A stretch of DNA of 64,000 nt, from positions 1 through 64,000 of IMG/VR virus record IMGVR_UViG_3300032309_002930. One strand, 5' to 3'. How positions within the stretch are numbered: position 1 is the first letter of the stretch; every line of letters starts with the position of its first letter. This DNA comes from a virus. The translations under genes and the position numbers were made by a program. A model generated the notes under the pieces. The model was not told where the DNA came from. It saw only the letters and a list, made by a program, of their open reading frames with translations, and did not search any database. Shown piece after piece: positions 21,462-29,843 of this stretch.

Positions 21462-22544
21462 ATGGATATAGCTTTAAATATTCCTTTAAATAATGTAAGT
21501 TTTGGGCAAACTTCTTTTGCTTTAATTAAAAATTTATATAAAAGAAATTTTAATGCTAAAATATTTCCAATAGGTAACGTAGATCTTTCTAGTCAGAAAG
21601 TTGATAATGATCTTGGTTTATGGATTAAAAATTCTATAGACCAATCATTATCTTCTTTCTCTAGGAAGGAAAAGATTTTTAAACTATGGCATTTAATGGG
21701 CAGTCTTGAAAGTTTTTCTGAAAAACAAGTTTTGATGTCATTTTATGAGTTAGATTCTCCTACTAAACAAGAAATAAATATAGTCAAAAATAATTATAAG
21801 ACTATATTTACTTCTAAATATACATGCGATATATTTAAATCTGTTGGATGTGATAACGTAGAGTATATACCATTATTCTTTGATAAAAATAATTTTAATG
21901 TAAAACAAAAACAATACTTTCAAGATGGCAGAATAACTTTCAATCTAGTTGGTAAACTAGAAAAAAGAAAAAATCATAAAATGGTTATTCAATCATGGCT
22001 TAAGAAATATGGAAATAATCCTAAATATTTTCTACAATGTGCAATTTTTAATCCTTTTTTAAAAGCAGAAGATCAGCAAAATTTAATTAATTCAATACTT
22101 GAAGGCAAAAGGTATTTTAATATATCATTTTTAGGCTTCATGGAAAGTAATGAAACTTATAATGATTACTTAAATAGTGGAGATATAATTATTGGAATGA
22201 GTGGTGGAGAAGGATGGGGATTACCAGAGTTTCATTCGTTGGCTATAGGAAAACATGGGGTTATATTAAATGCTCATGTATATAAAGATTGGGCGAATGA
22301 AGAAAATGCTTGTTTAGTTGATTCTTGCGGAAAAATTGAAGCATATGATAATATGTTTTTTCATAAAGGAGCAGTTACTAATCAAGGAAATATCTATATG
22401 TTCAAAGAAGAAGATTTTATTGATTCTTGTGAAAAAGCAATTAAAAAATTTGAATCTAATAAAATAAATGAAAATGGTTTAAAATTGCAAGAACAATATA
22501 CCTCAGATAATACTTTATCTCAAATATTAAAATTAATGGATTAA
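21462..22544 (+). CDS. Glycosyltransferase, GT-B fold (GT4-like)
   Basis: The 360-residue protein has a GT-B C-terminal half: NLVGKLEKRKNHKMVIQSWLKK (the typical start of the second Rossmann domain), LGFMESNETYNDYLNSGDIIIGMSGGEGWGLPEFHSLA (quoted here only as motif area residues ~225-262, with the E-x7-E-like donor site GEGWGLPEFHSL). The N-terminal half ends with FTSKYTCDIFKSVGCDNV. Donor and acceptor are unknown. It follows the DUF736-like gene with one base between, and may act on the same envelope or virion glycan as the island at 28919-43834. Confidence 0.82.
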   Translation: MDIALNIPLNNVSFGQTSFALIKNLYKRNFNAKIFPIGNVDLSSQKVDNDLGLWIKNSIDQSLSSFSRKEKIFKLWHLMGSLESFSEKQVLMSFYELDSPTKQEINIVKNNYKTIFTSKYTCDIFKSVGCDNVEYIPLFFDKNNFNVKQKQYFQDGRITFNLVGKLEKRKNHKMVIQSWLKKYGNNPKYFLQCAIFNPFLKAEDQQNLINSILEGKRYFNISFLGFMESNETYNDYLNSGDIIIGMSGGEGWGLPEFHSLAIGKHGVILNAHVYKDWANEENACLVDSCGKIEAYDNMFFHKGAVTNQGNIYMFKEEDFIDSCEKAIKKFESNKINENGLKLQEQYTSDNTLSQILKLMD

Positions 22545-22545
22545 T

Positions 22546-22896
22546 ATGCCAGAATATTTATATCAGCATCCTACTGATGGTAAAACTATTTGTTTGATAC
22601 AAAGAATTAATGATAAACATGAATATATTGATGCAAAAGGTGTTAAGTGGAATAGAATTTTTACTGCTCCACAGATAAATGCTCAAGAAAAACTATCAGT
22701 TAATTCTACTGAAAAAGACTTTGCAAGAGTTACTTCATCTCAAAGAGGTAATGTTGGCGATCTTTTTGATAGAAGCCAAGAGCTTTCAGATAAGAGAAAA
22801 AAAGTATATGGAAAAGATCCAATTAAAAATGAATATTTTAAAAATTGGAGTAAAAAAAGAGGTGGTAAAAAACACCCTAAATCATATGAGGATTGA
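22546..22896 (+). CDS. Small FmdB-like phage protein lacking zinc cysteines
   Basis: The 116-residue protein begins MPEYLYQHPTDGKTICLIQR and DKHEYIDAKGVKWNRIF. This resembles the FmdB/zinc-ribbon proteins common in phages, but the paired cysteines are absent. The C-terminal half is basic and helical. It is translated directly after the glycosyltransferase and ends one base from the convergent holin-like gene. The function is unknown. Confidence 0.65.
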   Translation: MPEYLYQHPTDGKTICLIQRINDKHEYIDAKGVKWNRIFTAPQINAQEKLSVNSTEKDFARVTSSQRGNVGDLFDRSQELSDKRKKVYGKDPIKNEYFKNWSKKRGGKKHPKSYED

Positions 22897-22897
22897 T

Positions 22898-23227
22898 TTA
22901 TTTTCTATTTAAATGGTTTTGTATTATATCAAAATTACGATCTAATTTAGCTTCGATTCTATCAAAATAAACTTCAAAAGATTCTTTAGTAACATATGTA
23001 GTACTTATTTTTAAGGCTAAATCTGCTATCTCTTGTTGATGTTTCCTTCCTTCTAATTCCATCTCTTTTCTTAAAGTAATAAAATCACTAAAGGTTTTAT
23101 CATTAATTTCTTTCATAAGATTCTCTTGCTTATCAAAAAGAGAGAATACTCTAGTGAATAACCATCCTCCAAGAAAGGATAAAGCTCCTAAAATAACATT
23201 AAATAGCATTGTAATATCTAAATTCAC
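22898..23227 (-). CDS. Holin-like membrane protein with coiled coil
   Basis: The 109-residue protein has one N-terminal transmembrane helix (MLFNVILGALSFLGGWLF) and a long charged coiled-coil tail (EINDKTFSDFITLRKEME, ESFEVYFDRIEAKLDRNFD). This is the layout of XhlA/haemolysin-like phage lysis accessory proteins. The start is a GTG, preceded at eight bases by GTGTAA, so late expression fits a lysis role. No endolysin lies next to it, so the holin role is not established. Confidence 0.62.
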   Translation of the reverse strand: MNLDITMLFNVILGALSFLGGWLFTRVFSLFDKQENLMKEINDKTFSDFITLRKEMELEGRKHQQEIADLALKISTTYVTKESFEVYFDRIEAKLDRNFDIIQNHLNRK

Positions 23228-23235
23228 ATAGATAA

Positions 23236-23241
23236 TTACAC
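23236..23241 (-). promoter_or_regulatory. Putative late promoter element GTGTAA
   Basis: GTGTAA on the minus strand, eight bases before the GTG start at 23227. Confidence 0.5.
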
Positions 23242-23256
23242 ATCAATTAATAGATA

Positions 23257-24321
23257 TTATAGCTTTAAATCTCCAAAATCTTTGTCTTCTATGTCTGTTT
23301 TTCTTGCGCCAACTTTATAGCTAGAAATCTCAGTTTCTTGAGGAGCAACTTGTACTTTGCTACTATCTAGATAACTATCATGCCATCCACCAATAGGGTT
23401 ATCTTTTTGGTTAAATATCTTCTTATAACCTAAGCTTCTTAGTCTGCTGTCACAAAGCCACTTAGAGTAACCGTCTAGAACCTCTGCATTTAATCCAAGT
23501 AAACTACCATTACTAAAAAGATACTTAGACCATTCACTTTCATTCTTGGCGGCTTGCTCATAAAAAGCATAGATTTTATCTTCGCTTTTCTTGACTATAC
23601 TTGTAAAACCTTCCTTATCTTCATCTCTTAATATTTTGAGTAAATTTTGGCTTACTGCAAAATGAAGAGCTTCATCACGTTGAATGAATTTAATAATTTT
23701 AGAATTGCCTTCCATCTTACCGCGATATCCAAAATAGAAAGAACAAGCAAAAGAAACGTAAAATACAAGACCTTCCATTACGTTGATAGAAAGAATAGCA
23801 TCAAAAATCTTTTGTTTAGGATCTTTCTTCTCGTCATCTCCAAGAATTTTATCAAAGTTATTTCTAATTAACTCTGCGCGACTTGTAATTTCTTTATCTT
23901 CCATAATACTATCAAAAAATTTAGTAGCATCTGGATATACATTATTCAAAAGATAAGAATAAGAATAACTATGAATGCCTTCAAATTGAGCCCATGTATT
24001 CATACAAATCTCAAGTTCTGGATTACTTACGTAGTCTTTAAGAGAATGGATACTTCTGGAAAGCATACTATCGCCAAGAGTTTGAAATCTTAAATTACTA
24101 TCAAAAACAAATCTTTCTGTTTCTGTTAGGTTATTATAATCACTACGATCTTTTCCTAAAGCTATTTCATGAGGCCACCAAAAATTTTCATTTTGTTTTT
24201 TAAATAACTCAAAGAATATTGGGTACTTAAACCGATCATATCTTTGAAGATTAAGATCTTCGCCAAGAAATAATGGTTGTTTAGTAGTATCTATATTTTT
24301 GAAATTTAATACTGTTTTCAT
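23257..24321 (-). CDS. nrdB: Ribonucleotide reductase class I, small (beta) subunit
   Basis: A 354-residue beta subunit that houses the di-iron tyrosyl-radical site. The ligand motif EGIHSYSY (ExxH with Tyr four residues on, matching the radical Tyr position of class Ia) and the second pair ERFVFDSNL / DEALHFAVSQN (ExxH-type) are visible. The C-terminal tail, which docks to the alpha subunit, ends DKDFGDLKL. It lies three bases after nrdA in the same operon. A GTGTAA that overlaps the nrdA stop region lies ten bases before its ATG, which may be chance. Confidence 0.93.
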   Translation of the reverse strand: MKTVLNFKNIDTTKQPLFLGEDLNLQRYDRFKYPIFFELFKKQNENFWWPHEIALGKDRSDYNNLTETERFVFDSNLRFQTLGDSMLSRSIHSLKDYVSNPELEICMNTWAQFEGIHSYSYSYLLNNVYPDATKFFDSIMEDKEITSRAELIRNNFDKILGDDEKKDPKQKIFDAILSINVMEGLVFYVSFACSFYFGYRGKMEGNSKIIKFIQRDEALHFAVSQNLLKILRDEDKEGFTSIVKKSEDKIYAFYEQAAKNESEWSKYLFSNGSLLGLNAEVLDGYSKWLCDSRLRSLGYKKIFNQKDNPIGGWHDSYLDSSKVQVAPQETEISSYKVGARKTDIEDKDFGDLKL

Positions 24322-24324
24322 AGA

Positions 24325-26586
24325 TTATAGTTTACACGCACCACTTGAACAGTCTCTATCTTCTTTTTGGTCTAGTGATTGTTCTCTATCTCCATCGTCT
24401 GTGTTATTATAATAAAGACTAATTAATCCAAGACTATATGCATACATGATTTCTTTCATCACTTTAGCGTCTGGTAATATATTGTTTTCATAATGACTAT
24501 AATTGTAGTATACGTTAGTTGATATAGCCATGTCAATATATTTTTGAATTATTGCATTGATTTTTAATAATCCACTATTATCTTTAAGATCATAAGCTAA
24601 TTCATAATTATCATCATACTTACCAATTCCTGGAACCATTACTGGAAGTTTACCCATTTTACTAGTTTTATAAGTGATAAGACTACGAATAGGTTCAACT
24701 CCATTTGTAGAGGATTGAATAACCGAACTACTTTCACAAGGCATACAGGAAGATAATGTCGAGTGTCTTAAACCATGTTCTTTAATTTGTTTTCTTAGCT
24801 TTTCCCAATCAAGAGATAGTTTTCTTTTACATATTTCGTCTACTTTATCTTTATAAGTATCAATTGGTAATATGCCTTTAGAGTATTTTGTATGATTGAA
24901 TTTTTCGCACTTACCTTTTTCTTTGGCTAATTCTAGACTACTCTTTAAAAGGTAATATTGAAAGTATTCCATCCATTCATCAATTACTGGTAATGACTTA
25001 TCTGAACTATATTTTAATTCATTTTTAGCAAGAAAAGCTGCAAGATTAGTAATACCAATTCCAAGACTTCTACGTTTTTTAGCAAAATTTTCAGCAGCAA
25101 TATTAAAGTAATCTTGAAGTTCAATGATTTCATCAAGAAATCTTACGATAAGATCGCAAGTCTTTTCAAGATCCTGCCAGTTTTTTATTTCTAGCATATT
25201 TACTGCCGAAAGAATACACATACCGATTTCGCCTTCTTTGTCATTGTAATCGTTTAATGGAATAGTTGGATGGATAACTTCTGTGCAAAGATTACTCATT
25301 GTGACTTTATCATACCAAGCTCCATGCTCATTAGCATGATCTACATTAAGAATATAAATACGACCAGTTTCAACTCTTTCTTTAATTATCAAAGAGAATA
25401 ATTTTCTAGCAGACACTTTCTTTTTTAGTTTTAATTTTTTAGATTCACATTCTTTATATACTTTATCAAAGTCTTTAGTTCCCCAAGCTTCGTAAAGCTC
25501 TGGAACTTCTGAATTATTGAATAATGTGATATCTTCATCTTTCAAAACTCTATCATAGAATAATTTACTCATACCAACAGTATAATCAAGCTTACGAACT
25601 CGATTGTCATCTGTTCCAGCGTTATTCTTTAATACAACAATATCTTCAATTTCGTAATGCCACCATTGAATATTGCAAGTTGCGCTACCACCTCTTAAGC
25701 CATTTTGTTGCCAAGCTTTTACGCTACTTTCATAAATTTTTAAAAATGGAATTAAACCAGTATGAACAACTTCTCCATTCTTGATTGGTGATCCAATAGC
25801 TCTAATCTTACTAACATCAATACCAATTCCACATCTATTAGCTGTAGCTATACTAACAGCAGTTGCACTAGCTGTAATACTTTCTCTTGTGTCATCTACG
25901 CCAATTAAACAACAACTAGCATAATTCCTACTAGAAGTTCTTACTCCAGCCATTACTGGCGTTGGTAAATTAATTTTATGCTTACTAATAGCATCATAGA
26001 ATTTTCTTACATAATTCAATCTTGAATCTAATGGATATTTTGCAAAAGCATAAGATGCAATTAATATATAAGCAAATTGTGGAGTTTCATAAATTTGACC
26101 AGTGGTTCTATTTTTAATTAAATATTTATCGCAAAGTTGTTTAATTCCAGCATAAGTAAAAGTAAAATCTCTTTCGTGATCAATGAACTCTCCGATCTTA
26201 TTTATTTCGTCTTCGGAATAATTTTCTAAAATTGAACTATCGTATACTTTATTCTTTATGCCTTGATTTAAAAACTCTAATAGTCTTGGAGCATGTTTTC
26301 CTTTCCAAACGTCTTTTCTTAATTGATAATTTAAAAGTCTAGCAGCAACAAATTGATAATTTGGTTTTTCAGTTGAAATAAGATTAGCTGCACTTTCAAT
26401 CAATAGGTTGTGTATCTCTTTGCTTGTGATACCATCATGTATGTTTATTTTTGCGTTTATCTCTATATCTGTTAGACTTACTCCAGTATAACCATCAATT
26501 GCCCAATTGATAACTTTATTTATTTTCTCTACATCAAATTTTTCTGTTGCACCATTTCTTTTTTTTATAATAACGTTCTTGCTCAT
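24325..26586 (-). CDS. nrdA: Ribonucleotide reductase class I, large (alpha) subunit
   Basis: A 753-residue alpha subunit reducing ribonucleoside diphosphates to deoxy forms. An N-terminal ATP cone (VIIKKRNGATEKFDVEKINK) is present, so activity should be allosterically regulated by dATP/ATP. Catalytic features are YASCCLIGVDD, TANRCGIGIDVS, RGGSATCNIQWWHYEIEDI, NLCTEVIHP (active-site Cys-x-Glu) and SSCMPCESSS. The C-terminal redox pair is in DCSSGACKL. It is full length. Upstream of its ATG no leaderless-type promoter is seen, and the structured RNA unit lies 115 bases or more upstream in the same direction, so read-through transcription is possible. Confidence 0.95.
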   Translation of the reverse strand: MSKNVIIKKRNGATEKFDVEKINKVINWAIDGYTGVSLTDIEINAKINIHDGITSKEIHNLLIESAANLISTEKPNYQFVAARLLNYQLRKDVWKGKHAPRLLEFLNQGIKNKVYDSSILENYSEDEINKIGEFIDHERDFTFTYAGIKQLCDKYLIKNRTTGQIYETPQFAYILIASYAFAKYPLDSRLNYVRKFYDAISKHKINLPTPVMAGVRTSSRNYASCCLIGVDDTRESITASATAVSIATANRCGIGIDVSKIRAIGSPIKNGEVVHTGLIPFLKIYESSVKAWQQNGLRGGSATCNIQWWHYEIEDIVVLKNNAGTDDNRVRKLDYTVGMSKLFYDRVLKDEDITLFNNSEVPELYEAWGTKDFDKVYKECESKKLKLKKKVSARKLFSLIIKERVETGRIYILNVDHANEHGAWYDKVTMSNLCTEVIHPTIPLNDYNDKEGEIGMCILSAVNMLEIKNWQDLEKTCDLIVRFLDEIIELQDYFNIAAENFAKKRRSLGIGITNLAAFLAKNELKYSSDKSLPVIDEWMEYFQYYLLKSSLELAKEKGKCEKFNHTKYSKGILPIDTYKDKVDEICKRKLSLDWEKLRKQIKEHGLRHSTLSSCMPCESSSVIQSSTNGVEPIRSLITYKTSKMGKLPVMVPGIGKYDDNYELAYDLKDNSGLLKINAIIQKYIDMAISTNVYYNYSHYENNILPDAKVMKEIMYAYSLGLISLYYNNTDDGDREQSLDQKEDRDCSSGACKL
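24332..24337 (-). promoter_or_regulatory. GTGTAA element upstream of nrdB (may be chance)
   Basis: GTGTAA ten bases before the nrdB ATG, but inside the last codons of nrdA (ACKL), where sequence is constrained by the protein. Confidence 0.25.
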
Positions 26587-26699
26587 ATTTTCTTTCTAGC
26601 GTAAAGAATAGTTTACAGTATTTTTAATTTTTATAAAAGAAAAATAACTATATTAATGTTAATAACTTCATATCTTAATAAACAAGTGTACTGATCTAA

Positions 26700-27004
26700 T
26701 ATCTTTTCCTAATAAATATTTCCCAATGAGCTCCTTCAAAGCAGAGCTTTCCCTGTGTTTTACCACAAGTTCGCTTGAGCCGTTAGTTCAATTTCCCAAT
26801 TGAGTCCATAAGCCTTTCGGCTCCCTAACACTTATCGGATGTCGGTAGGATCATCCATCGCGTGTTAGCCCTTTCACCTACACTCCCAGAATTTCTTCTG
26901 GTTTCTCAGGTCGCAAGCTCTGTTAGCGTTGCCTGACGTTAAGAACTAATCTAACTCACCATTTTAAGGAGTATGGCAAACCTTTTCGCCTTTCAGCGAG
27001 ATGT
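26700..27004 (-). ncRNA. Structured non-coding RNA of unrecognised class (about 300 nt)
   Basis: The 460-base gap between nrdA and the next gene is more GC-rich than its surroundings and has no ORF. It starts with a consensus promoter (27011-27039), giving a 5' end near 27004. Nested hairpins are visible: CCAGAA-TTTC-TTCTGG (26886-26901), CTAACAC/GTGTTAG (26825-26831 with 26862-26868) enclosing a GGATG/CATCC stem, TCAATT-TCCC-AATTGA (26788-26803), AGCC-GAAA-GGCT, and a long-range CTCCTT/AAGGAG pairing between 5' and 3' parts. I found no RNase P P4 core, SRP, 6S, group I or group II intron signature. The 3' end is approximate. Confidence 0.72.
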
Positions 27005-27010
27005 CGTATT

Positions 27011-27039
27011 ATAATACATCAATAAATATATTTTGTCAA
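27011..27039 (-). promoter_or_regulatory. Promoter of the structured RNA
   Basis: TTGACA (27034-27039), 17 bases, TATTAT (27011-27016). Transcription is expected to start near 27004, just before the first hairpin (TCGC-TGAAAG-GCGA). Confidence 0.78.
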
Positions 27040-27046
27040 ATAAAAT

Positions 27047-27727
27047 TTATTCAATCATTTTATAGTAATCATGATCAAAATGTGGATTTAAATTTATTAT
27101 TCCATTTTCTTTTATACAAAGTTTTTCAGCCCAATCATAGATTTCTTTATTAGTTCTATTTCCCATTCCAGAAACATGATAAGTATTCATTCCCCATCTA
27201 TATATCATAGTAGGATTTTTTAAAGATGTGAAGACTTTAGCATTATAATTACCAAAAGTTCTCATATCTTCAAGATAAGTTGTATCATTGCATACAAGTT
27301 TTTTTAAATATTTTTGAGTATAAATAACACCAGTGTTATAATTTCCGCTAGCACCCTTAAACTTATTATCTACAAAATAGTAATGAGCACTACTTCGATA
27401 TATATCATATCCAGGATTTTCTTTTATTGTTTCTTTTGATAAATTGACTGCATTACTAGCTAGCAAATCATCATCCTCCAACCTATAAATATAATCATTC
27501 TTACATTCTGTATAACCATAGTGATATTTACTCTCAATAGAGGCAAATCTTTCTTTTAAATTTACAATTTTAATATTTGGATGATTTAAAATATATTCTA
27601 CATTTTTATTATCATTAATAATAACCATCTCATCAGAATCATTTAAATTTTTTTGATTTAAAAAAGAATATATAGCTTCTTCTAATAGATGTTTCCTTTG
27701 ATATGTTATAGTAAGAAAGGAAATCAT
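27047..27727 (-). CDS. Glycosyltransferase family 2-like (GT-A fold)
   Basis: The 226-residue protein starts MISFLTITYQRKHLLEEAI, a GT2 nucleotide-binding strand, with MVIINDNKN, and a donor metal motif in YRLEDDDLLASNAVNLS (DDD). A C-terminal WAEKLC and a HFDHDYYKM tail complete it. The acceptor is unknown. The start is preceded by GTGTAA at eight bases, so unlike the sugar island it may be a late gene, and it could glycosylate a virion protein. Confidence 0.82.
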   Translation of the reverse strand: MISFLTITYQRKHLLEEAIYSFLNQKNLNDSDEMVIINDNKNVEYILNHPNIKIVNLKERFASIESKYHYGYTECKNDYIYRLEDDDLLASNAVNLSKETIKENPGYDIYRSSAHYYFVDNKFKGASGNYNTGVIYTQKYLKKLVCNDTTYLEDMRTFGNYNAKVFTSLKNPTMIYRWGMNTYHVSGMGNRTNKEIYDWAEKLCIKENGIINLNPHFDHDYYKMIE

Positions 27728-27735
27728 ACTATATT

Positions 27736-27741
27736 TTACAC
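27736..27741 (-). promoter_or_regulatory. Putative late promoter element GTGTAA (divergent pair)
   Basis: GTGTAA on the minus strand, eight bases before the ATG at 27727. The plus-strand partner is at 27758-27763. Confidence 0.5.
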
Positions 27742-27757
27742 ATATTTGTTGATTTTA

Positions 27758-27763
27758 GTGTAA
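27758..27763 (+). promoter_or_regulatory. Putative late promoter element GTGTAA (divergent pair)
   Basis: GTGTAA on the plus strand, eight bases before the ATG at 27772. Confidence 0.5.
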
Positions 27764-27771
27764 TGCTATAT

Positions 27772-28566
27772 ATGCCAATACCTCAACCAAACGACAATGA
27801 AAAACAAAACGATTATATGGGTCGTTGCATGCATTTTTTAAATAAAAAAGGCGAAACAAAAAGACCTCAAAATCAACAAGTTGCAATTTGCCTTAATACT
27901 TTTAAAGGACCAAAAAAGAAAAGTAAAGCAGAAGTTGAGATTGATTTTTCCGAACAAATTAAAAATCTGAAAAAAGAAGAAATCAAAACAGAAGAAGCTC
28001 CAAAAGTTGAAGCTAAAGTTGAAGAACCAATAAATACTGCTGTAACTGCACCAGCACCAGAAGTTAAAGCAAAAGAAGTAAAAATAGAAGAAGCATCAGC
28101 TTCTTGTGGTAAGCCAAATTGTGGTTCAGTTCAACAATTCGAAGAAATAAAAACCGAAGAAGTTAAAATTGATGAGACGAAAGCAGAAACTGATGGCAAG
28201 GGCGAATTGATTCAAACAACCCTTCTTCAAATGCAACATCAATATAAAATTCTTCATTGGCAAACTCAATCATTCTCACAGCATAAATCATTTGATGAAA
28301 TCGTAAGTAGCTTAATGGAAAATACTGATGAATTTATTGAAACTTACATGGGTAAATATAGTAGAGTAATTGCAGCTGGAACTTTTAATATTACTTTAGC
28401 TAATTATAAAGATACAGATTTCATGGCTCTTACAGATAAATATATTGAATTTTTAATTGGCTTATCTAATATACTTGACGCTTCAAAAGATTCAGATCTA
28501 TTAAATATTAGAGATGAAATTCTTGGTTCATTAAATCAATTAAAATATCTATTAACACTTCAATAA
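27772..28566 (+). CDS. Probable virion protein with C-terminal DUF5856-like four-helix domain
   Basis: The 264-residue protein starts MPIPQPNDNEKQNDYMGRCM and contains QNQQVAICLNTF, a short motif common in phage head-associated proteins. A Lys/Glu/Ala/Pro-rich linker (residues ~60-145) follows. The C-terminal ~120 residues (LLQMQHQYKILHWQTQSFSQ, SLMENTDEFIETYMGKYSR) resemble the DUF5856 ferritin-like helical bundle. I start it at 27772 because MPIPQP is a typical phage start and the GTGTAA element ends eight bases earlier, overlapping the alternative ATG at 27763. Confidence 0.72.
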   Translation: MPIPQPNDNEKQNDYMGRCMHFLNKKGETKRPQNQQVAICLNTFKGPKKKSKAEVEIDFSEQIKNLKKEEIKTEEAPKVEAKVEEPINTAVTAPAPEVKAKEVKIEEASASCGKPNCGSVQQFEEIKTEEVKIDETKAETDGKGELIQTTLLQMQHQYKILHWQTQSFSQHKSFDEIVSSLMENTDEFIETYMGKYSRVIAAGTFNITLANYKDTDFMALTDKYIEFLIGLSNILDASKDSDLLNIRDEILGSLNQLKYLLTLQ

Positions 28567-28567
28567 T

Positions 28568-28867
28568 ATGAGAAGAATCAAAGTCTTAGAATTTGACATT
28601 ACTCAAACTGAAGCTTATCAAAAAAACTATAAGGGTAAAAAAAGAAGCCAATTAAAAGATAGTGATTTTCTTTTTCCAGAAAAACGTTCATTTCCAATAG
28701 TATCTCCACAAGATGTAAGAGACGCAATTAATAATTACGGTCGCATGGGTGGAGGAATGAGTTATGACGCATTTATTAAAAAATTATATCAAAAAGCTAA
28801 AAGTAAAGGCCCAGAGTTCGTATCTGCTATTCCAGAAAAAACAAGAAAAGAACATAATTTAAGTTAA
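28568..28867 (+). CDS. Small virion-associated-type protein (99 aa)
   Basis: Contains LKDSDFLFPEKRSFPIVSPQDVRDAINN, here cited in two parts: LKDSDFLFPEKRSFPI and DVRDAINNYGRM. This pattern (DSDFLFPxxRxxPI...HxxxAxxxxGR) is that of the DUF6582-like phage domain often found next to prohead or structural genes. It is co-translated with the preceding protein, one base apart. Function in the virion is inferred from company only. Confidence 0.68.
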   Translation: MRRIKVLEFDITQTEAYQKNYKGKKRSQLKDSDFLFPEKRSFPIVSPQDVRDAINNYGRMGGGMSYDAFIKKLYQKAKSKGPEFVSAIPEKTRKEHNLS

Positions 28868-28874
28868 AATTATA

Positions 28875-28903
28875 TTGACTTTTTATTTTAATTAAACTAT
28901 CAT
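28875..28903 (+). promoter_or_regulatory. Sigma70-type promoter at the start of the glycan island
   Basis: TTGACT (28875-28880), 17 bases, TATCAT (28898-28903), then 15 bases to the ATG at 28919. The leader would be about eight bases. Confidence 0.7.
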
Positions 28904-28918
28904 ATAAATAACATTTAT

Positions 28919-29806
28919 ATGAATAAGAAGTATATATTGCTTGATGATCAATCAATAGAGATTGGCGGAACCAATTTAACCACATTGTCTATCCTAGAAG
29001 ACAGAAGTAATGAAGTGTTCACGTTAACTCCGAGTTCATTATCATTATATGATATTAATGACAATAAAGATAAATTATGGATAATTGGTAATATAATGAC
29101 TCTTTTAAATAATCCAAATAAAAATATAATTTTTGAATTATTTGAAAATATTAATTTTGTTAAATTAGAATTTGATTACAATTTCTGTCAATACAGAGGA
29201 GAAATTCCACATCAAAAATTAGCATCACAACCTTGTACTTGTCCACATGGTTTAACTGGAAATAAAGCCCTCTCTGATATCTATAATTTAATTACAACAA
29301 ATGCCAAACATTCGTTCTTTATGTCAGAAAGACAAAGAGCTATATATGCTAATCATATGCCTTTATTGAATTTTTCTAAAACAAGCATTCTTTCATCTTG
29401 TTTTTCAAAGAAAAATCTAGAAAACTTTATTTCATTAAGAGCAAATCCAAAAAATGAAAAATTTGCAATCTTAGAAGGTTTTGGTGGTTGGCACAGTACA
29501 GCTAAGGGTCTGGAAGAAGCAAAAAACTTCTGTACAATCAATAATATAGAGTTTGATATTTTGCCAGTTCAAGCTTACGATAAGCATATACAACTTTTAT
29601 CTACTTATAAAGGATTAGTTTTCTTACCTATTATTGATGATACTTGCCCTAGATGTATTATTGAAGCTAGGCTTTTAGGATTAGACGTTATAACAAACAT
29701 ACATTCACAACATGTAACTGAATGGTGGTGGAAAAAACCGCATTTAACTGAAGAGTATATAAAAGATAGACCTAAGCATTTTTGGAATATAATAGATTCT
29801 TTATAA
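28919..29806 (+). CDS. Putative glycosyltransferase, GT-B type
   Basis: The 295-residue protein has a C-terminal half like GT4 transferases: FAILEGFGGWHSTAKGLEEA, FDILPVQAYDKHIQLLSTYKG and PIIDDTCPRCIIEARLLGLD (acidic donor site with 'E-A-x-x-L-G'). The N-terminal half contains QPCTCPHGLTG, a CxC motif perhaps binding metal. It is the first gene of the sugar island. Donor and acceptor are unknown. Confidence 0.65.
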   Translation: MNKKYILLDDQSIEIGGTNLTTLSILEDRSNEVFTLTPSSLSLYDINDNKDKLWIIGNIMTLLNNPNKNIIFELFENINFVKLEFDYNFCQYRGEIPHQKLASQPCTCPHGLTGNKALSDIYNLITTNAKHSFFMSERQRAIYANHMPLLNFSKTSILSSCFSKKNLENFISLRANPKNEKFAILEGFGGWHSTAKGLEEAKNFCTINNIEFDILPVQAYDKHIQLLSTYKGLVFLPIIDDTCPRCIIEARLLGLDVITNIHSQHVTEWWWKKPHLTEEYIKDRPKHFWNIIDSL

Positions 29807-29843
29807 AAGTAATAATTATATTAAGAATATAATTAGCAAATAT

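Noticed and set aside
22896-22898. Rho-independent terminators between convergent genes
   Set aside because: At 12993-12996, 22896-22898 and 59248-59255 I could find no GC-rich hairpin followed by a T run.
26700-27004. RNase P RNA or a group I/II intron
   Set aside because: A short stretch (GTTCTTAACGT) matches the start of Bacillus RNase P RNA, but the conserved P4 segment and the late core are absent. No intron core or flanking split gene is present.
27763-27771. Start of the 27772 gene at 27763
   Set aside because: The upstream ATG overlaps the GTGTAA element, and the downstream MPIPQP start is typical for phage proteins.
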